A stretch of DNA of 64,000 nucleotides from Tubiluchus corallicola (lineage: Eukaryota; Priapulida; Priapulimorpha; Priapulimorphida; Tubiluchidae): assembly GCA_030141605.1 (NCBI GenBank), contig JAQGDQ010000256.1:156001-220000 (forward strand), given 5' to 3'. Position 1 is the first letter of the stretch. The number at the start of each line of letters is the position of its first letter. Positions 14,351-26,107 of the stretch are shown one piece after another. Under the pieces are notes generated by a model, which was not told the DNA's origin, did not search any database, and saw nothing but the letters and a program-made list of their open reading frames with translations. A program made the translations under genes and the position numbers.

Positions 14351-15825
14351 TAATTTTATATCCTAACTTGCCACTGGCTCACTCAGCCAACTCGCACGCA
14401 GCAACTCACACATACATATCATGCTCAGCAAGCGCGCATCCTCTTCCTCAACTCAATTTCCTAAACGCCATTTCAACTCTCCTACTAAACCGACAACACT
14501 ATTTCCATGTTTTATGGAAGTATTTAAAGGATCACAGTAACTAGTCGATCAGAAGCATCGCCAATGAATAGAAATCTAACGAACCCATTCTACTCATTAT
14601 AGGATTCACCAGATTCTACATCCAATTCCTTTCAAGAACTGGCGCGTGGCAGTTGAAGAGGACTCAGACACGCGCATACATGACACAGGATGTCAGTAGA
14701 ATTATCGTGTACATAATACGTATTATTATTGTATCTGAATTACAAGCAGCAACGAAGAAAGGAAGTTGAATAAATCGTTGACTAAAAAACTATCTACTTT
14801 GTTAATTACAGATTGTTATTTCTAAATCTGCAGCTCCTACTCAATCATAAGCAACTTGTTCTTCCTGAAGCTGCTGTAGACCACAGACATGCCCTCGGTT
14901 GGCGAGTCATTTATGTAACAAGTTTAAACTGAAATTAGATAAGATAAATGTAGTTATAAAACAAAATTATGAAAGCTTAGCTATTGATCAGTTACAATGT
15001 GGGTGTTGTGTGCATTGTTTTCATCATTTCTATAAAATGTATCTGTACTATTTTTATTATACGTACGTTCTATAGTTAAAAGAAATCATCGTAATGGGAC
15101 TTGGCAGTAAACGATAGGCAATTTCTCTGGTGGCGATAGTTTCAAGAACGACAATTTTGTAGTGTGGACTTTCTGCCATTAGTCTATACTCTGGTGGGGT
15201 ATGGTGGAGAAGTGAGTGAAATGTGAGCAAATACATTTTCCAATATTTTAGCCTATTATCGAAATTTTTAAAGCACACTTGCAGGGTAAATTTTCCAAAT
15301 AGTTAAAGAGGAACAGGACACAATTTTAAACAATAACTCACAATAAGCCCAATATATAAAAGGTTAGGAAAGAGAACGTAATTCATCTTTTAAAAGTAAC
15401 TTACGTGACAGAATTACGAAAAGCTCAGTGAAAGTTTAATTTCACGTTTGCGCCCAGTTACGTGCATTCCGCCGTTTGCTAGTTAGACAGACACAGCACC
15501 TATTTCTCGGAACCGTGTTGTACAAAAAACAGGCGCTGTACCACTCCGTTCGTTTCTGACTCATTTGTGGTGAAATCGACATAGCGGTACAAACTTGGAA
15601 TTTAAATTTTTAAACATAAATTTGTCCAGTTTTTGTGTATCACATTCAATGTTGTACAGTAGCATTGTGTTTCAATTTTCGTTTTCACAAACACGGCAAC
15701 ACGCTCATTGAATATTTCTTCCGTTAGTTTAGTTCAGATGTCATCGCTTGCTGCGCTAGCTGGCCGTTAATTAAGTTTTTAGGCCATTATTTAATTATCA
15801 GATACACTTTGGCATCATTATAGGC

Positions 15826-16097
<272 letters not shown>

Positions 16098-17110
16098 AAT
16101 GTACTTTTTGCACTACTTCAGAGTACAGCAGGATATGAAAAATTACCCTGTTTTCCTTTAATTATTTTTTTCGATTTTTACGTTTAAGTTTGTAATTATT
16201 ACGAAAACCTTCAGATTAAGAAACAATGTAGAACAACTCTTAACAAAGTCTGTGAGTAATGATTAGTTAAACCATGATTAGTTAAAGGAAGACCGGGCGA
16301 TTGTTTAGACTCGATCTCATTTTAATATACTGTCAAAAATATACATTTTCTTGCCTATAAAAGTTAACAATTGCCCCTTAATATTTTAATAATTAGCTTA
16401 GAAAGTTAATTAGCGGCAGCCGAATACAGCTATTGCTTACGTCAGAAACTAACAACAATTTGTGCAATGGCAGACGTCTTCCCTTGCGCGTCAATCACAT
16501 TTGCATAGGTGTTACTGTACTGTTTAAAAGCATGATGTCACAAAAATGGGCTTTACATCATATGACGTCATGAAACTAGCACAGCGGTTCATGATCATGG
16601 TTATCACGGTACCGCCTTCTATTTGTCGGCCACGCGCACGTGACATAAAGGCGCCGCTGCCAATGTTAGTAGATTCATTGAGCCGCGCGTAGCTTTGAAA
16701 GTTTAACGAAATTTCAGTATCCGAGGTACTTATTATTTAATCTAAGCTTTGATTTAAAATAAGCTATATTGTAGTTTTAAATATTTTAGAGCATTCTTTA
16801 TTCTGAACTCGTGTTTACACAATCATCCGGTTTTCCTTTAAATTTTATAGTTCGACTTTAAACTATTGAGCTTAATTGCCGCACCCTTTGAATCCGCCAC
16901 AGGACACACATTACAACATTCAGTAAATTTCTGGCTATTGTCTTTACCTTACCGCTTTTGTAAGAACGTGTGAACAATAATGTCAAATTACTAACTGATA
17001 TTATAAATTATTTTCTCTGCACAAATTTAATGAATGTAAATTCTTTCCTGCTGACACTGTAAGACGACTTTTATAAACACAGTCATGAACGCTCCTACTC
17101 TCCTTGAAGG

Positions 17111-17275
17111 TGATTCGTATAAATTGTCAATCGTATTCAACTATCCATCTTGTGATTCGTATAAATTGTCAATCGTATTCAACTATCCATCTTGTTGTGA
17201 TTCGTATGAATTGTCAATCGTATTCAACTATCCATCTTGTGATTCGTATGAATTGTCAATCGTGTTCAACTACCC
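17111..17275. repeat. 42-bp minisatellite, four copies
   Basis: Four tandem copies of a unit beginning gattcgtataaattgtcaat and ending ccatcttgt, one with a 3-bp insertion, so all stay in one frame (peptide unit DSYKLSIVFNYPSC). No gene evidence around it. Confidence 0.9.
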
Positions 17276-17499
17276 GTGCTCTATGATGTACACGCATTGT
17301 AAATTGCCTTATCCTGGTGCTGTCACAGTTGAGCGAGGTCGTTGCTGTCAACTTGGTGTGACACATAAGTTTAACTGGGTCGCTGACTTTTGAGAAAGGC
17401 GATACAAAGTCATGAAAGCATCTGTTTTTTGAGGTGCCGTCTTGGAAATGTAGTCGCGTCTTGAGTATGTATATATAAATGTGAATGCGTGGTACTTAT

Positions 17500-17911
17500 A
17501 ATTCATTAAGTATGGTAGGCATACATTTTATTACCCAGGTGCTATGTTTTGGAACACTCTTCCAAATTATATGAGGGACGCACCAGCTTTACACACTTTC
17601 AAAAGATTTGAACTTATTCTTCGTATATTGAATATCCTAATGTCAGATATAAGTTACTGTTATGTATCTGGTTACTAAACTTATTTTGTAATTAACATAA
17701 GTTTGTATTAATGCCAATAGTGACTTGATAATCATTTTATTCTGCTAGAGAATCATAAACTCGGCTGTTGCAATGAAATTGCATGAATGTGATGTGCATA
17801 TCCGTATATATGTATGTATTTGTAAATAACTGAGGGCCACCTTGGAAAGCTCTGAAGGTGCTACCCTCATGAAAGATTACTATAAATAAAAATCCAATAA
17901 ATAAAATTAGC
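17500..17911 (+). mobile_element. LINE 3' end (CR1/L2-like)
   Basis: Translation shows YPGAMFWNTLPNYMRDAP and then LHTFKRFE, the FWNSLP...R.A.....FK motif at the C-terminus of many CR1/L2/Jockey-type ORF2 proteins. It is followed by a 3' UTR ending in aataaaaatccaataaataaa. The 5' part is absent, as in truncated insertions. Confidence 0.75.
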
Positions 17912-18565
17912 GCTCTTTGTGTCTCTAGGTGCAGCAGAGCTGCCGAATGACGGTTGATTCATATGACGACGCTACAATGAGAGATCTAAACTCTAAACAT
18001 GGAATAAGCATGCTCCGGCGTAAAATAAAAGTTGGCGAGCAGGGATAGTGTACCTTAGCAATACCAAAATATGGAAGCAGTGACAAGGAACAAGCGCGTT
18101 TGTTCTAACACGCGTGTGATCATAGCATTGGCCTCGGCCTGTTCTTTTTTCTGCCTATATAGCGTTAGGTTTGTAGCTTACTCTTCGTCAAAAATTCTAA
18201 AATGTGTTATCTAATCTTATCTTTTTATTTAATCTTACTTAGCTATATGGAATTAAGCATCTAGACGATATTCTTAACTTTTAATTTTTAACGTCATTTA
18301 GTACGGTTTGTTCGTATTAATTCATATAAAATGGAGAGGGCTAGAATTAGTTTCTTTTCTTGTTTATCGTGTAAAAAGCACTAGGGCTAACAAAAAATCC
18401 CAAAATGTTATAACCCAAACTTGGTTTACGTAGCCTGTCATATTTTGTAAACAGTTATAAAAAGAAGATATTCTAAATTATGATCTAATACTGATTTGCG
18501 TTAAATACATCATAAACAAAAGTCAGTGCCTCCATTAATACTCCATTAGTAGCAAATACTATGAG

Positions 18566-18839
18566 CAGTACCGGATTTACAAGTAGACATAGTAGGCCAT
18601 GGGCTTAAGGTTCACACAAACTAATTTGTCGGTCAGCATGCCAGCGTATAACCTTGTTTCAAGTGTACACCGGGTATTTCGTTATATTCAAGGGCCCTAT
18701 ACAATAAGTATAGGGTCCAGAGTATGGGGCCCTGTACAGAAAATATATACCGGCCCACAGTAGTCTTCAACTGTGTGGCCTATAAATTTGACCACTAATG
18801 AGTTAACCTAGGACCCACAACTAGATAAAATCCGCCCTG
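18566..18839. mobile_element. hAT-like MITE directly upstream of the sulfotransferase frame
   Basis: Starts CAGTACCGGATTTAC and ends AAATCCGCCCTG, imperfect inverted ends of hAT type (CAG...CTG). The flanking 8-mers actatgag and actaaggg agree at six of eight bases, as expected for an old 8-bp duplication. The interior has a small palindrome (agggccctatac...gtatagggtcc) and no coding sequence. Confidence 0.6.
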
Positions 18840-18906
18840 ACTAAGGGTGGGAAAAACAACACAACAGAAAACCCTGAATTTCGAGTATAGCAGTCTGCCA
18901 AACTGT

Positions 18907-20100
18907 ATGAAATGGTTAAAAATTAAATGCACGTTGTTACAATATCCTTCTGCATTTAGGAACTTGGGAAGCTTTAACAGGAGATCTATTGTAATGCATC
19001 ATAAAAATACCAGTGTACTAAAAGCCTCGTCAAAAGTGGTCGGCAAGCAAATGCAACTGGATGGAACTAACAAACTGACAAGCTGCACACCAGTAAATAA
19101 TGTGTTCTTTCTAAAACAACACAAATGCGCAAGTTCTTCAGTTCAAAACATCTTCATGCGATATGGCAAACGTCACAACTTGTCCTTCGTGCTGCCTCGA
19201 AATAGGCTTATTGCTGGTGAGGAAGGAGAGAGGCACAACTTTAGTATGAACTGGATAATACCTCACCCAGATGGCGTATACAATATCATGTGTCATCACG
19301 TTCGTCCATTTTTGTTTGACAAAATGAAAACTGTCGTGCCAAAAGCAAAATTTGTGACGATTTTACGCCATCCAGCATTCGTGTTAGAGTCCATTTACTC
19401 ATATTACTCGTATAAATACAAATTAGGTGCAGACTTTTTGACATTTGTCAAACATCCCCAAAAATATGCAAACTCTATTGAGGTGCTCAAGTTGCACACA
19501 CGGCGTCCTGGAATTCCGCCTGTAGCAAATAGTATGCTTCATTATTTTGGCTTGGATTATAAACATTTAAGGAACAGGTACGAAATATCTCGTCTAATAC
19601 ATGATATAAAGGATCAGTTCGACTTAGTTATGATTGCTGAGCGTTTCGACGAATCATTAGTATTGCTGAAATATCTACTTTGTTGGGACTGGGATGACCT
19701 AATTGTGATTAGAAAAAACGCAAGAAGAGACAAACTGAAACACAGCATAACAAAGCAAGTAGTTCGAAAGGTAGAGGAATGGAACTGGGGTGATCATCTG
19801 CTATACAATACTTTCTTACATGTATTCGATGAAAAAGTACGTGCCTACGGAAAAGAGAAAATGGCGAGAGACTTGTCAGTTCTTCGAGGAAAAACAGAAG
19901 AAATTTACAAAAACTGTGTTAAGAAAGCGTCTTCGAGAAATAAACCCAAGGATAAAAGGTTTTTAGAGTGGCACAGGAAAATAACAAGTTATATTCTGGA
20001 GGACAATGCTCCTCAGTTCTGTGATGATATAGCAAAAACTGAGACAGCATTTACATACGAATTGCAAAAGCGTCAGTGGGAAATTTTCATGCAAAATTAG
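18907..20100 (+). CDS. Galactose-3-O-sulfotransferase family protein (galactosylceramide sulfotransferase-like)
   Basis: Golgi enzyme family that moves sulfate from PAPS to the 3-OH of galactose on glycolipids or glycans. Counting from Met at 18907 (397 aa), the 5'-phosphosulfate loop is at about residues 66-79 (VFFLKQHKCASSS), the 3'-phosphate motif at about 149-167 (FVTILRHPAFVLES), and the family hallmark FDESLVLLKYLLCW at about 247-260, followed by NARRD. All match vertebrate GAL3ST proteins as I remember them, and length is close to normal. The frame is open from 18841, after a TGA at 18838, but the first ATG is 18907. No transmembrane anchor is visible, although family members are type II membrane proteins, so an upstream exon may supply it. 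A pyrimidine-rich acceptor-like site (ctgcatttag) ends at 18960. Which galactoside is the substrate cannot be told. Confidence 0.9.
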   Translation: MKWLKIKCTLLQYPSAFRNLGSFNRRSIVMHHKNTSVLKASSKVVGKQMQLDGTNKLTSCTPVNNVFFLKQHKCASSSVQNIFMRYGKRHNLSFVLPRNRLIAGEEGERHNFSMNWIIPHPDGVYNIMCHHVRPFLFDKMKTVVPKAKFVTILRHPAFVLESIYSYYSYKYKLGADFLTFVKHPQKYANSIEVLKLHTRRPGIPPVANSMLHYFGLDYKHLRNRYEISRLIHDIKDQFDLVMIAERFDESLVLLKYLLCWDWDDLIVIRKNARRDKLKHSITKQVVRKVEEWNWGDHLLYNTFLHVFDEKVRAYGKEKMARDLSVLRGKTEEIYKNCVKKASSRNKPKDKRFLEWHRKITSYILEDNAPQFCDDIAKTETAFTYELQKRQWEIFMQN

Positions 20101-20929
20101 CGTGGTATTGGAGCATTGGATTATTTGCAATTTTTCTACCCAATTGCCTAGATATGTCACTTAGAATGTCATTTAATGTTGTCCTGGAATCCGTTTGTTC
20201 GTGAATATGTCACTTAGAACACCATATCTCATTATCATTAAATGCGTTTTTCATAAAAATTAAAATATGGAGTAACTGCATTGTGGTATCACAACATTAG
20301 AAACTGATAAAGGCTTATTGCATAAACAAAAACGAAAACAAAAGCGAGTTCAATTGGCTTTAGCTCAGTGTCTCTAACTCCTTAAAGCTTAAACAGTCTA
20401 AAAAAATCATCATTTTCGTAGTATGTTTTCTTTTTCGTGATGTCTTGTAAACTTGTAGGAGAATTGTTTCTAGTCATTATAAATACAAACATTTTCCTTT
20501 TCCTTTTCTGAAACTTTAGCAGACCACTTTACTAACACAATAACCAAAAAGTTCATAAATCAACACTCAGCCCAATAGTTTCTGAGCTAATTTACACGTC
20601 AGCTTCATAAGTGACAACGCACTTCACTTCTTTATCCTGCTCTCTTGCCCTTTTTCTCATAAAAAACATTTGAAACATTTATTGGATGCACATAGTTTAC
20701 ATGCATGCATAATACATTATAGCAAAATCCAGTATATAAATATAATAACCTTTTAAACCTGCAAGACCGGTTTCACAAAACCGTCACTAAGTTAATGACG
20801 TCGTTATTACATTCGCTTAACTGTTAATGCATATATTAATGTATTAATGTATGTAGAATGTACTATTCTTAGTGTATGTATTAGTGTAATGTAGAACTAT
20901 CTTAACTACATTAAATCAGTCAATTCCAT

Positions 20930-21384
20930 GCTGTACTTCTTTAAACCTGTGTCGGCTAGAAGAATACTGCTCAATCTGTATGATAAATACTGTAACTCTT
21001 TTTATTGCTGCTCATTAGTTGCTTTAAATGACAAGTTGGCTGTAAACGCTAGGAAGGTTATTCGACGAGTCTTAAATCTACCATGACAATTCTAGTATGA
21101 CACCTTTTGCTGACTTTCTTTTGCCTCGTATTGTAAAGTTGAATAACACTGTAAACAATAATGACAATGCCATTTTAAAAGCTTTGTTGCTTTTTAACAA
21201 ATGCATTTCTGATACGACCTTTAGTTACAACATAAATTATATGAATAAACGAAAGTTTTTAGGTTATACTGCTGTGGATTACTTAGTACATGAGCTATAC
21301 TGGATACTTCAGGGTGAGAACCGTATGTCTGGTTTTAATAACAGTGAAATAGAATATGTGTTACATAACCTTTTAACAGTTTAA
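20930..21384 (+). mobile_element. Degraded LINE ORF2 fragment
   Basis: One frame reads SLYDKYCNSFYCC and then ARKVIRRVLNLP, resembling the post-RT region of LINE ORF2 (YNxYCxSLYG ... WRKxxRRIxxLP). After a frameshift the 21097-21384 frame continues with FADFLLPRI and later positions. It carries stops, so it is a fossil 0.8 kb past the sulfotransferase. Confidence 0.55.
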
Positions 21385-21625
21385 CAAGTTCATGCTGTAA
21401 GCTTATTATGATTTCAACTACTAACATTCGTGTAAATATTGTTATAAGTTCAAGTTGCTCCTAATTAAATGCAGTGTAATTATTTCTCATAAAAACATTA
21501 TATAGGACATATATAAGGATACTTTGGAAGTAATGTGTACTTGTATAAAGCACTACTAATACCGTGTATATAGAGAAACAAAAAGTAACACAATAGTGAA
21601 ACTATAGATATGAACAAGAGCTAGG

Positions 21626-21860
21626 CTGAGCTACTACTTCAAAATGACAGTGCAGGCCAAAGATTTCCTCCTTGTAGCACACAATCCAACAGCGCTGACT
21701 TTTCAGCGTCTCCTTTCTCCTAGTGCTAATAGGAGGAAATTTTTGGCCTACTCAGTCATTTTGAAATAATAGCTCAGCTGACAGAGCTTGGGAATACTAA
21801 TCACTGGTCTCGGGTTCAAAACTCGACTAGTCCACAATTTTTAGCGTCTCCTTTCTTTCT
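21626..21860 (+). mobile_element. tRNA-derived SINE with inverted 47-bp arms (different family)
   Basis: Arms 21626-21672 and 21731-21777 are inverted copies (ctgagctactacttcaaa; aggaggaaatttttggcc). The right arm runs into a tRNA-like head with A box tagctcagctgacagagc (21770-21787) and B box gggttcaaaactc (21812-21824), then a tail tagcgtctcctttct that also occurs in the loop near 21704. Confidence 0.65.
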
Positions 21861-22839
21861 CTAACTCATTCCCCGCAATGCGTAATAATTGCTTTTGAAG
21901 TAAACTGCAATTGTTTATAAATATTCTAGCAATTACAGTCATAATCTAACAATTAATGATATCGTTAGTTGCTAGCTTAATTGAGAAAAACAGAAAATGT
22001 TATGGAAGGTATTAAAATGTGTCGAGCATTAAAACAAGTAATCAAAGAGATGTGGACTTGCGTGTGCCTTAACAAATGCAATAAAAAGTGTATACAAATT
22101 AATAAACCGTGTAGTTTACGTAGATGTTTTGTGTAAACTTTTCTTTTGAAGATGAGTATTGATCTTGAAAATTTAACATCGTTAGTTAAGGTATTCCATA
22201 ATCTTGGTCCAGTGTTTTGCCACAGCTGTCTTGCAAGAATTTATTCTGAATGTATTTGATCTTGTTGTACATTATTTTATATTTAGAGATACGCGATTTA
22301 TAAAGAAAGATGGAAATAAATTATTTTTTGTTTTATACATATAAATTGTAGTGTTTAATCTTATTAAATTGTCAAGTGTTTTGATAGACTTATGTTTGAA
22401 TAAGAGGGGAATCACGTGGTCACCCAGTCTGAGATTATTAACCATCTAATAAATTTCCTTTGTAATACATTGTAAGCAAGTTAGTAGGATATGTATGTCC
22501 CCAAAAATCCAGCCTCTGACATTTATTCTTTAATATCAGCGCCCCCGTCGTCACAACATTACATGTACTACACTGAAAATAATTTATCCAATATGTTTTT
22601 GATTTATCTGATTTCTTAGTACATAAATCATTAAGTATTCTAAATGCACTGCTACTGAAAAGCCATTTGGAATCGCAATCACGAAAACCACAAAAATAAC
22701 GCTGTTTGCAGTGTCTGTGGAATTGTTATCAGCATTCTGAGGGAATCTATTGTTGAACAAGTTAAGTTATTAAAAAATGATATTACAACATCTTTCGCTT
22801 TGAAATAACTTAATGTAAAATTTTGTTATATTTTTTTAA

Positions 22840-23345
22840 TCTGGGCCGCGGTCCATTGAGAGTAACGGGGGCGAAAAACCTCCAAAAATGGCCCTTTTGC
22901 CCGTTTTTCGTAAAACTTATACCTCTTATTTATAGAGAACGAGAACGCGCAGAGCACTGTGCCTATAACAGTTGAATCGACGGTGGGTGCAACAGGCGTA
23001 CCTAGATTTCGCGGGAGGATCACGGTTTCCCACAACGGGCATTTTCCCTGACCCCACTTCCGATTTTTTTCGAAATTTTAACGCAACTAGAAAAAACGTT
23101 CTAGTTGCGCCTGGCGGGACTCTTGGAATGAGATACATAGCTCTTTGGAAAAAGGAGGAGCAGCGCTATACCAACGTGGACTGAATTTTAGGACGCTTCC
23201 ACCAAGAGAAGCTGCGACGAGTTGATTGAAGGTTCCATTTTGGGCCATTCTCGCTTGGAAGCTACAGTGACGTTTGCATTGTTCTGACGTCATTCTATTG
23301 TACTCTGCCTATCATTTTGCTTTAATAAAAGCCGCTGTTGACTCT
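22840..23345. other. GC-rich island with perfect hairpin, unknown nature
   Basis: About 500 bp much richer in G+C than its flanks. It includes the palindrome cgcaactagaa / ttctagttgcg with a 6-base loop (23080-23107), ctttaataaaagccgc near 23320 and a gtaagt-like donor at 23351. Several short frames overlap but none resembles a known protein. It could be an LTR-like repeat or a promoter with first exon. Confidence 0.4.
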
Positions 23346-23904
23346 GCGTTAGGTAAGTAAACGAAGACTATGTAGGATGTTCGCGCATTATTGATTACAG
23401 TGGATTTATACACAGACTTTTTTGCGTGGCCTTTGCTAGTGATTCATTATTTTCATGTTTTCAATTGCTGTTGGCACTTTTCAGCAGAGCGGCACGTATA
23501 GGTATTGTTAAAGAACACAATAAAAATGCATGGAAATCCTAATAAATTTGATTACTTAGACCGAACTATTGGATGCGTTGTGCGCAGTGATTGAAAACCC
23601 GGGGATAACACAGTTACCGAACTGCCATGATAAAAGCCAATGTTGATTAAAATGTTAATACACAATTTGAAAGAATGTTAAGATCGATTTTGTGCTGTCA
23701 CAGCAGCAGGAAAGCAGCAGATTTTCAGAACGCGACTGAATTTGTTAATTAGCTAATTTGAATAAGTAATTAACTTCGCCAAGTTAACTAACTCCCCTGA
23801 TTTGACAAAGTTCTCTGATTATTTGCTACAAGGAATGAATCGATAAATGCTCGGTAACAGCGCTGATATTTAAGGTAGAGAAACAACGGTACAAATTCAC
23901 TATT

Positions 23905-24170
23905 AGCATACCAAACTTGAAAGACAGAAATGTGAAAAAGCTATAACGCAGCCTGTATTTGAACCAAAGAGACTTTCAGCTTACATTACAGATGCCTTTG
24001 ACCACTAGAGCACCACATTCCACAGTGGTTAAGACAGTCCTAAGTTCAGCCCTTATAGCTGGGAAATCAGAAGTATCCAATTTTTTGCATTTCCTATCTT
24101 TCAAATTTTGTATTAAAATTTAATCATTTGTGAGCTTGTAACATCGTTAATGATAATCTTAACTTAAAGA
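23905..24170. mobile_element. tRNA-derived SINE inverted dimer (copy B)
   Basis: Body arms (accaaacttgaaagaca at 23911 and the mirrored cctatctttcaaattttg near 24095) face outward. Between them are two tRNA-like heads in opposite orientation: minus strand with A box gtgctctagtggtcaaaggc (24014-23994) and B box ggttcaaatac (23965-23955), and plus strand with A-box-like agtggttaagac (24024-24035). This looks like two SINEs joined head to head. Confidence 0.65.
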
Positions 24171-24190
24171 TTATATGATTAAAATGCAAC

Positions 24191-24240
24191 AACTAATATA
24201 TATATATAATTATATATATATATTATATAATTATAATAAT
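24191..24240. repeat. (AT)n-rich palindromic tract
   Basis: tatatatataattatatatat, self-complementary, directly after SINE copy B. Confidence 0.8.
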
Positions 24241-25811
24241 TAAGATAGGACCTAGAGCACTTAACACGCTGCACGTTCTTGAAAAACAAACTACAAAATT
24301 GTACAAGTAAAGAATACATGATAGTTCGGGCAGTTTCTGTATATATTCAACACTGCATATAACTGCAAAGCATGATCTCAGACTCAGTCAGTCAGTACCT
24401 CAATGAACAAGAAGAAGTTGAGCATATCTACAGTTTAGTTAATGTGGTAATGAGAAAGAAAAAGTTAACTGTGCAGTTGCTGAATGATGATGATGAAAAC
24501 AGATGAAAACCATCAATTTTGAGATTGGACGAGTTCAGAATTGCCAGCACTCTCAAGCTGACGCACTCCGTGCCTAAGACCAAAATCACAATAAATTGTT
24601 TTTCTTTGTGACCAACAACAACTGCCAGACACGTATATTACCCAGTTCACTAAATCATGCATTATTTTTCTTCCTCGTCATCATAAAAAAGGAAAAACAT
24701 CATAGGAGGAACAAACTAGGCCTATTTAGGTTGTATGGCGAAAACTGCCATCAGCAAAATTATTGCTCCTCCAAGAGCAACGACTGTTGATTACTGAATG
24801 GAGAAACCATCCCGAGTCCAGCGCTCGAACTCAATAATGAAATCAAGACGACAAGCTGACACTAGCTGACTTAATGAATACTAATGACACTAATGCACAG
24901 ATTGTGGAGAGTAATGCATGGGGTGTCATGCACTTAGCGATTGTAAATGGTCACTGCTGCACCATTGTACGAGCTGCAATTAGCGAAATCCAATGACTGA
25001 ATTCTAGATTTTCTCTCCAATACACCACTGAAATTAATTTTCTGGCACCAGAGTCTGGTGTCTTATTGCATAGTCACACAGTCAGCAGATAAAGTAGTAT
25101 TCAATCCACCTAAGTTACAAAACTAAAAATAATTAACTGTTGCAAGTTTTGTTTCGACACGTACTATTTGCTTCATACATGCAACACTCACTACAAGTAA
25201 GTTCTATTAGCAGTAGAGCATTCCTATAATAATCGTGTCATCAAAACTTTGGTCCAAATCCACTGAACTGATGGATGAAAGCAATACGTCCGACCTGCCG
25301 GAAGTAGCTGGCCTGGATGACTGTTATCCCATTAAAGTGTACTAGCCCAAAAAATATAAAATAGGCACGGTATCTTGAGCGCATTTTAATACTTTTGGTG
25401 ATTGGATTAGTTCAGCAAAGCGTGCTCAAATGTACTCTGTTATTGAAATGCATTGCAAGAATGTTCTTTTTGTGTGAAGCAGTTCACTACAAAATCTGTG
25501 CAAACAAATTGGAAAACATGAGAGCGTAAAACCCTGTCCGACAAGTGTGCCAGTATGAAAGAAAACAGAGTAAATGGTTATTGAGAATTGTCTTAGAATA
25601 GCCTGAGGTTATAATCCTTTGGTCATTGGTCCTATAAACATTACTTATTTGGTCACTCCAAACGACACCAAATTATTCCGGAAACGTTTAAACACTTTGA
25701 ATTTAAATCAGTATTTGTTTTACGACAGGCACATGTAGACAAATTGCATTGTTTCATATTGCTGTACTTTATTTAGAATATTCTGCAATGTTGTCAGTTC
25801 AGTTTTACATC

Positions 25812-26035
25812 TTTGATTATAGTTTAGTTTATTTGACACGCATAAAATAATACAATAAAATGAATAAATTTATAAAATAGTCAATAGGGTGCGGAAGAGA
25901 CGCACAGAGATACACTGCTTAAGTTCGCCTTATAATGTGATTGCTGATGATAATGCCACGCAGAAGCAGACTGGTCTGCATATCAAAGAATTCTGGAACT
26001 CGCTGGAATGAATTGTGTGAGTACCTTCAATGAAA
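25812..26035 (-). mobile_element. LINE 3' UTR fragment (minus)
   Basis: On the minus strand the end reads cgcaccctattgac, a T-rich stretch and gtgtcaaataaac, the layout of CR1/L2-type 3' UTRs. No convincing coding part remains. Confidence 0.45.
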
Positions 26036-26107
26036 ATATTTGTAGGAAATCATTGTTGCCTGCGGAGCCCCTAAATGGACATAAGAAAAAAATGTAATCA
26101 TTTCCCG

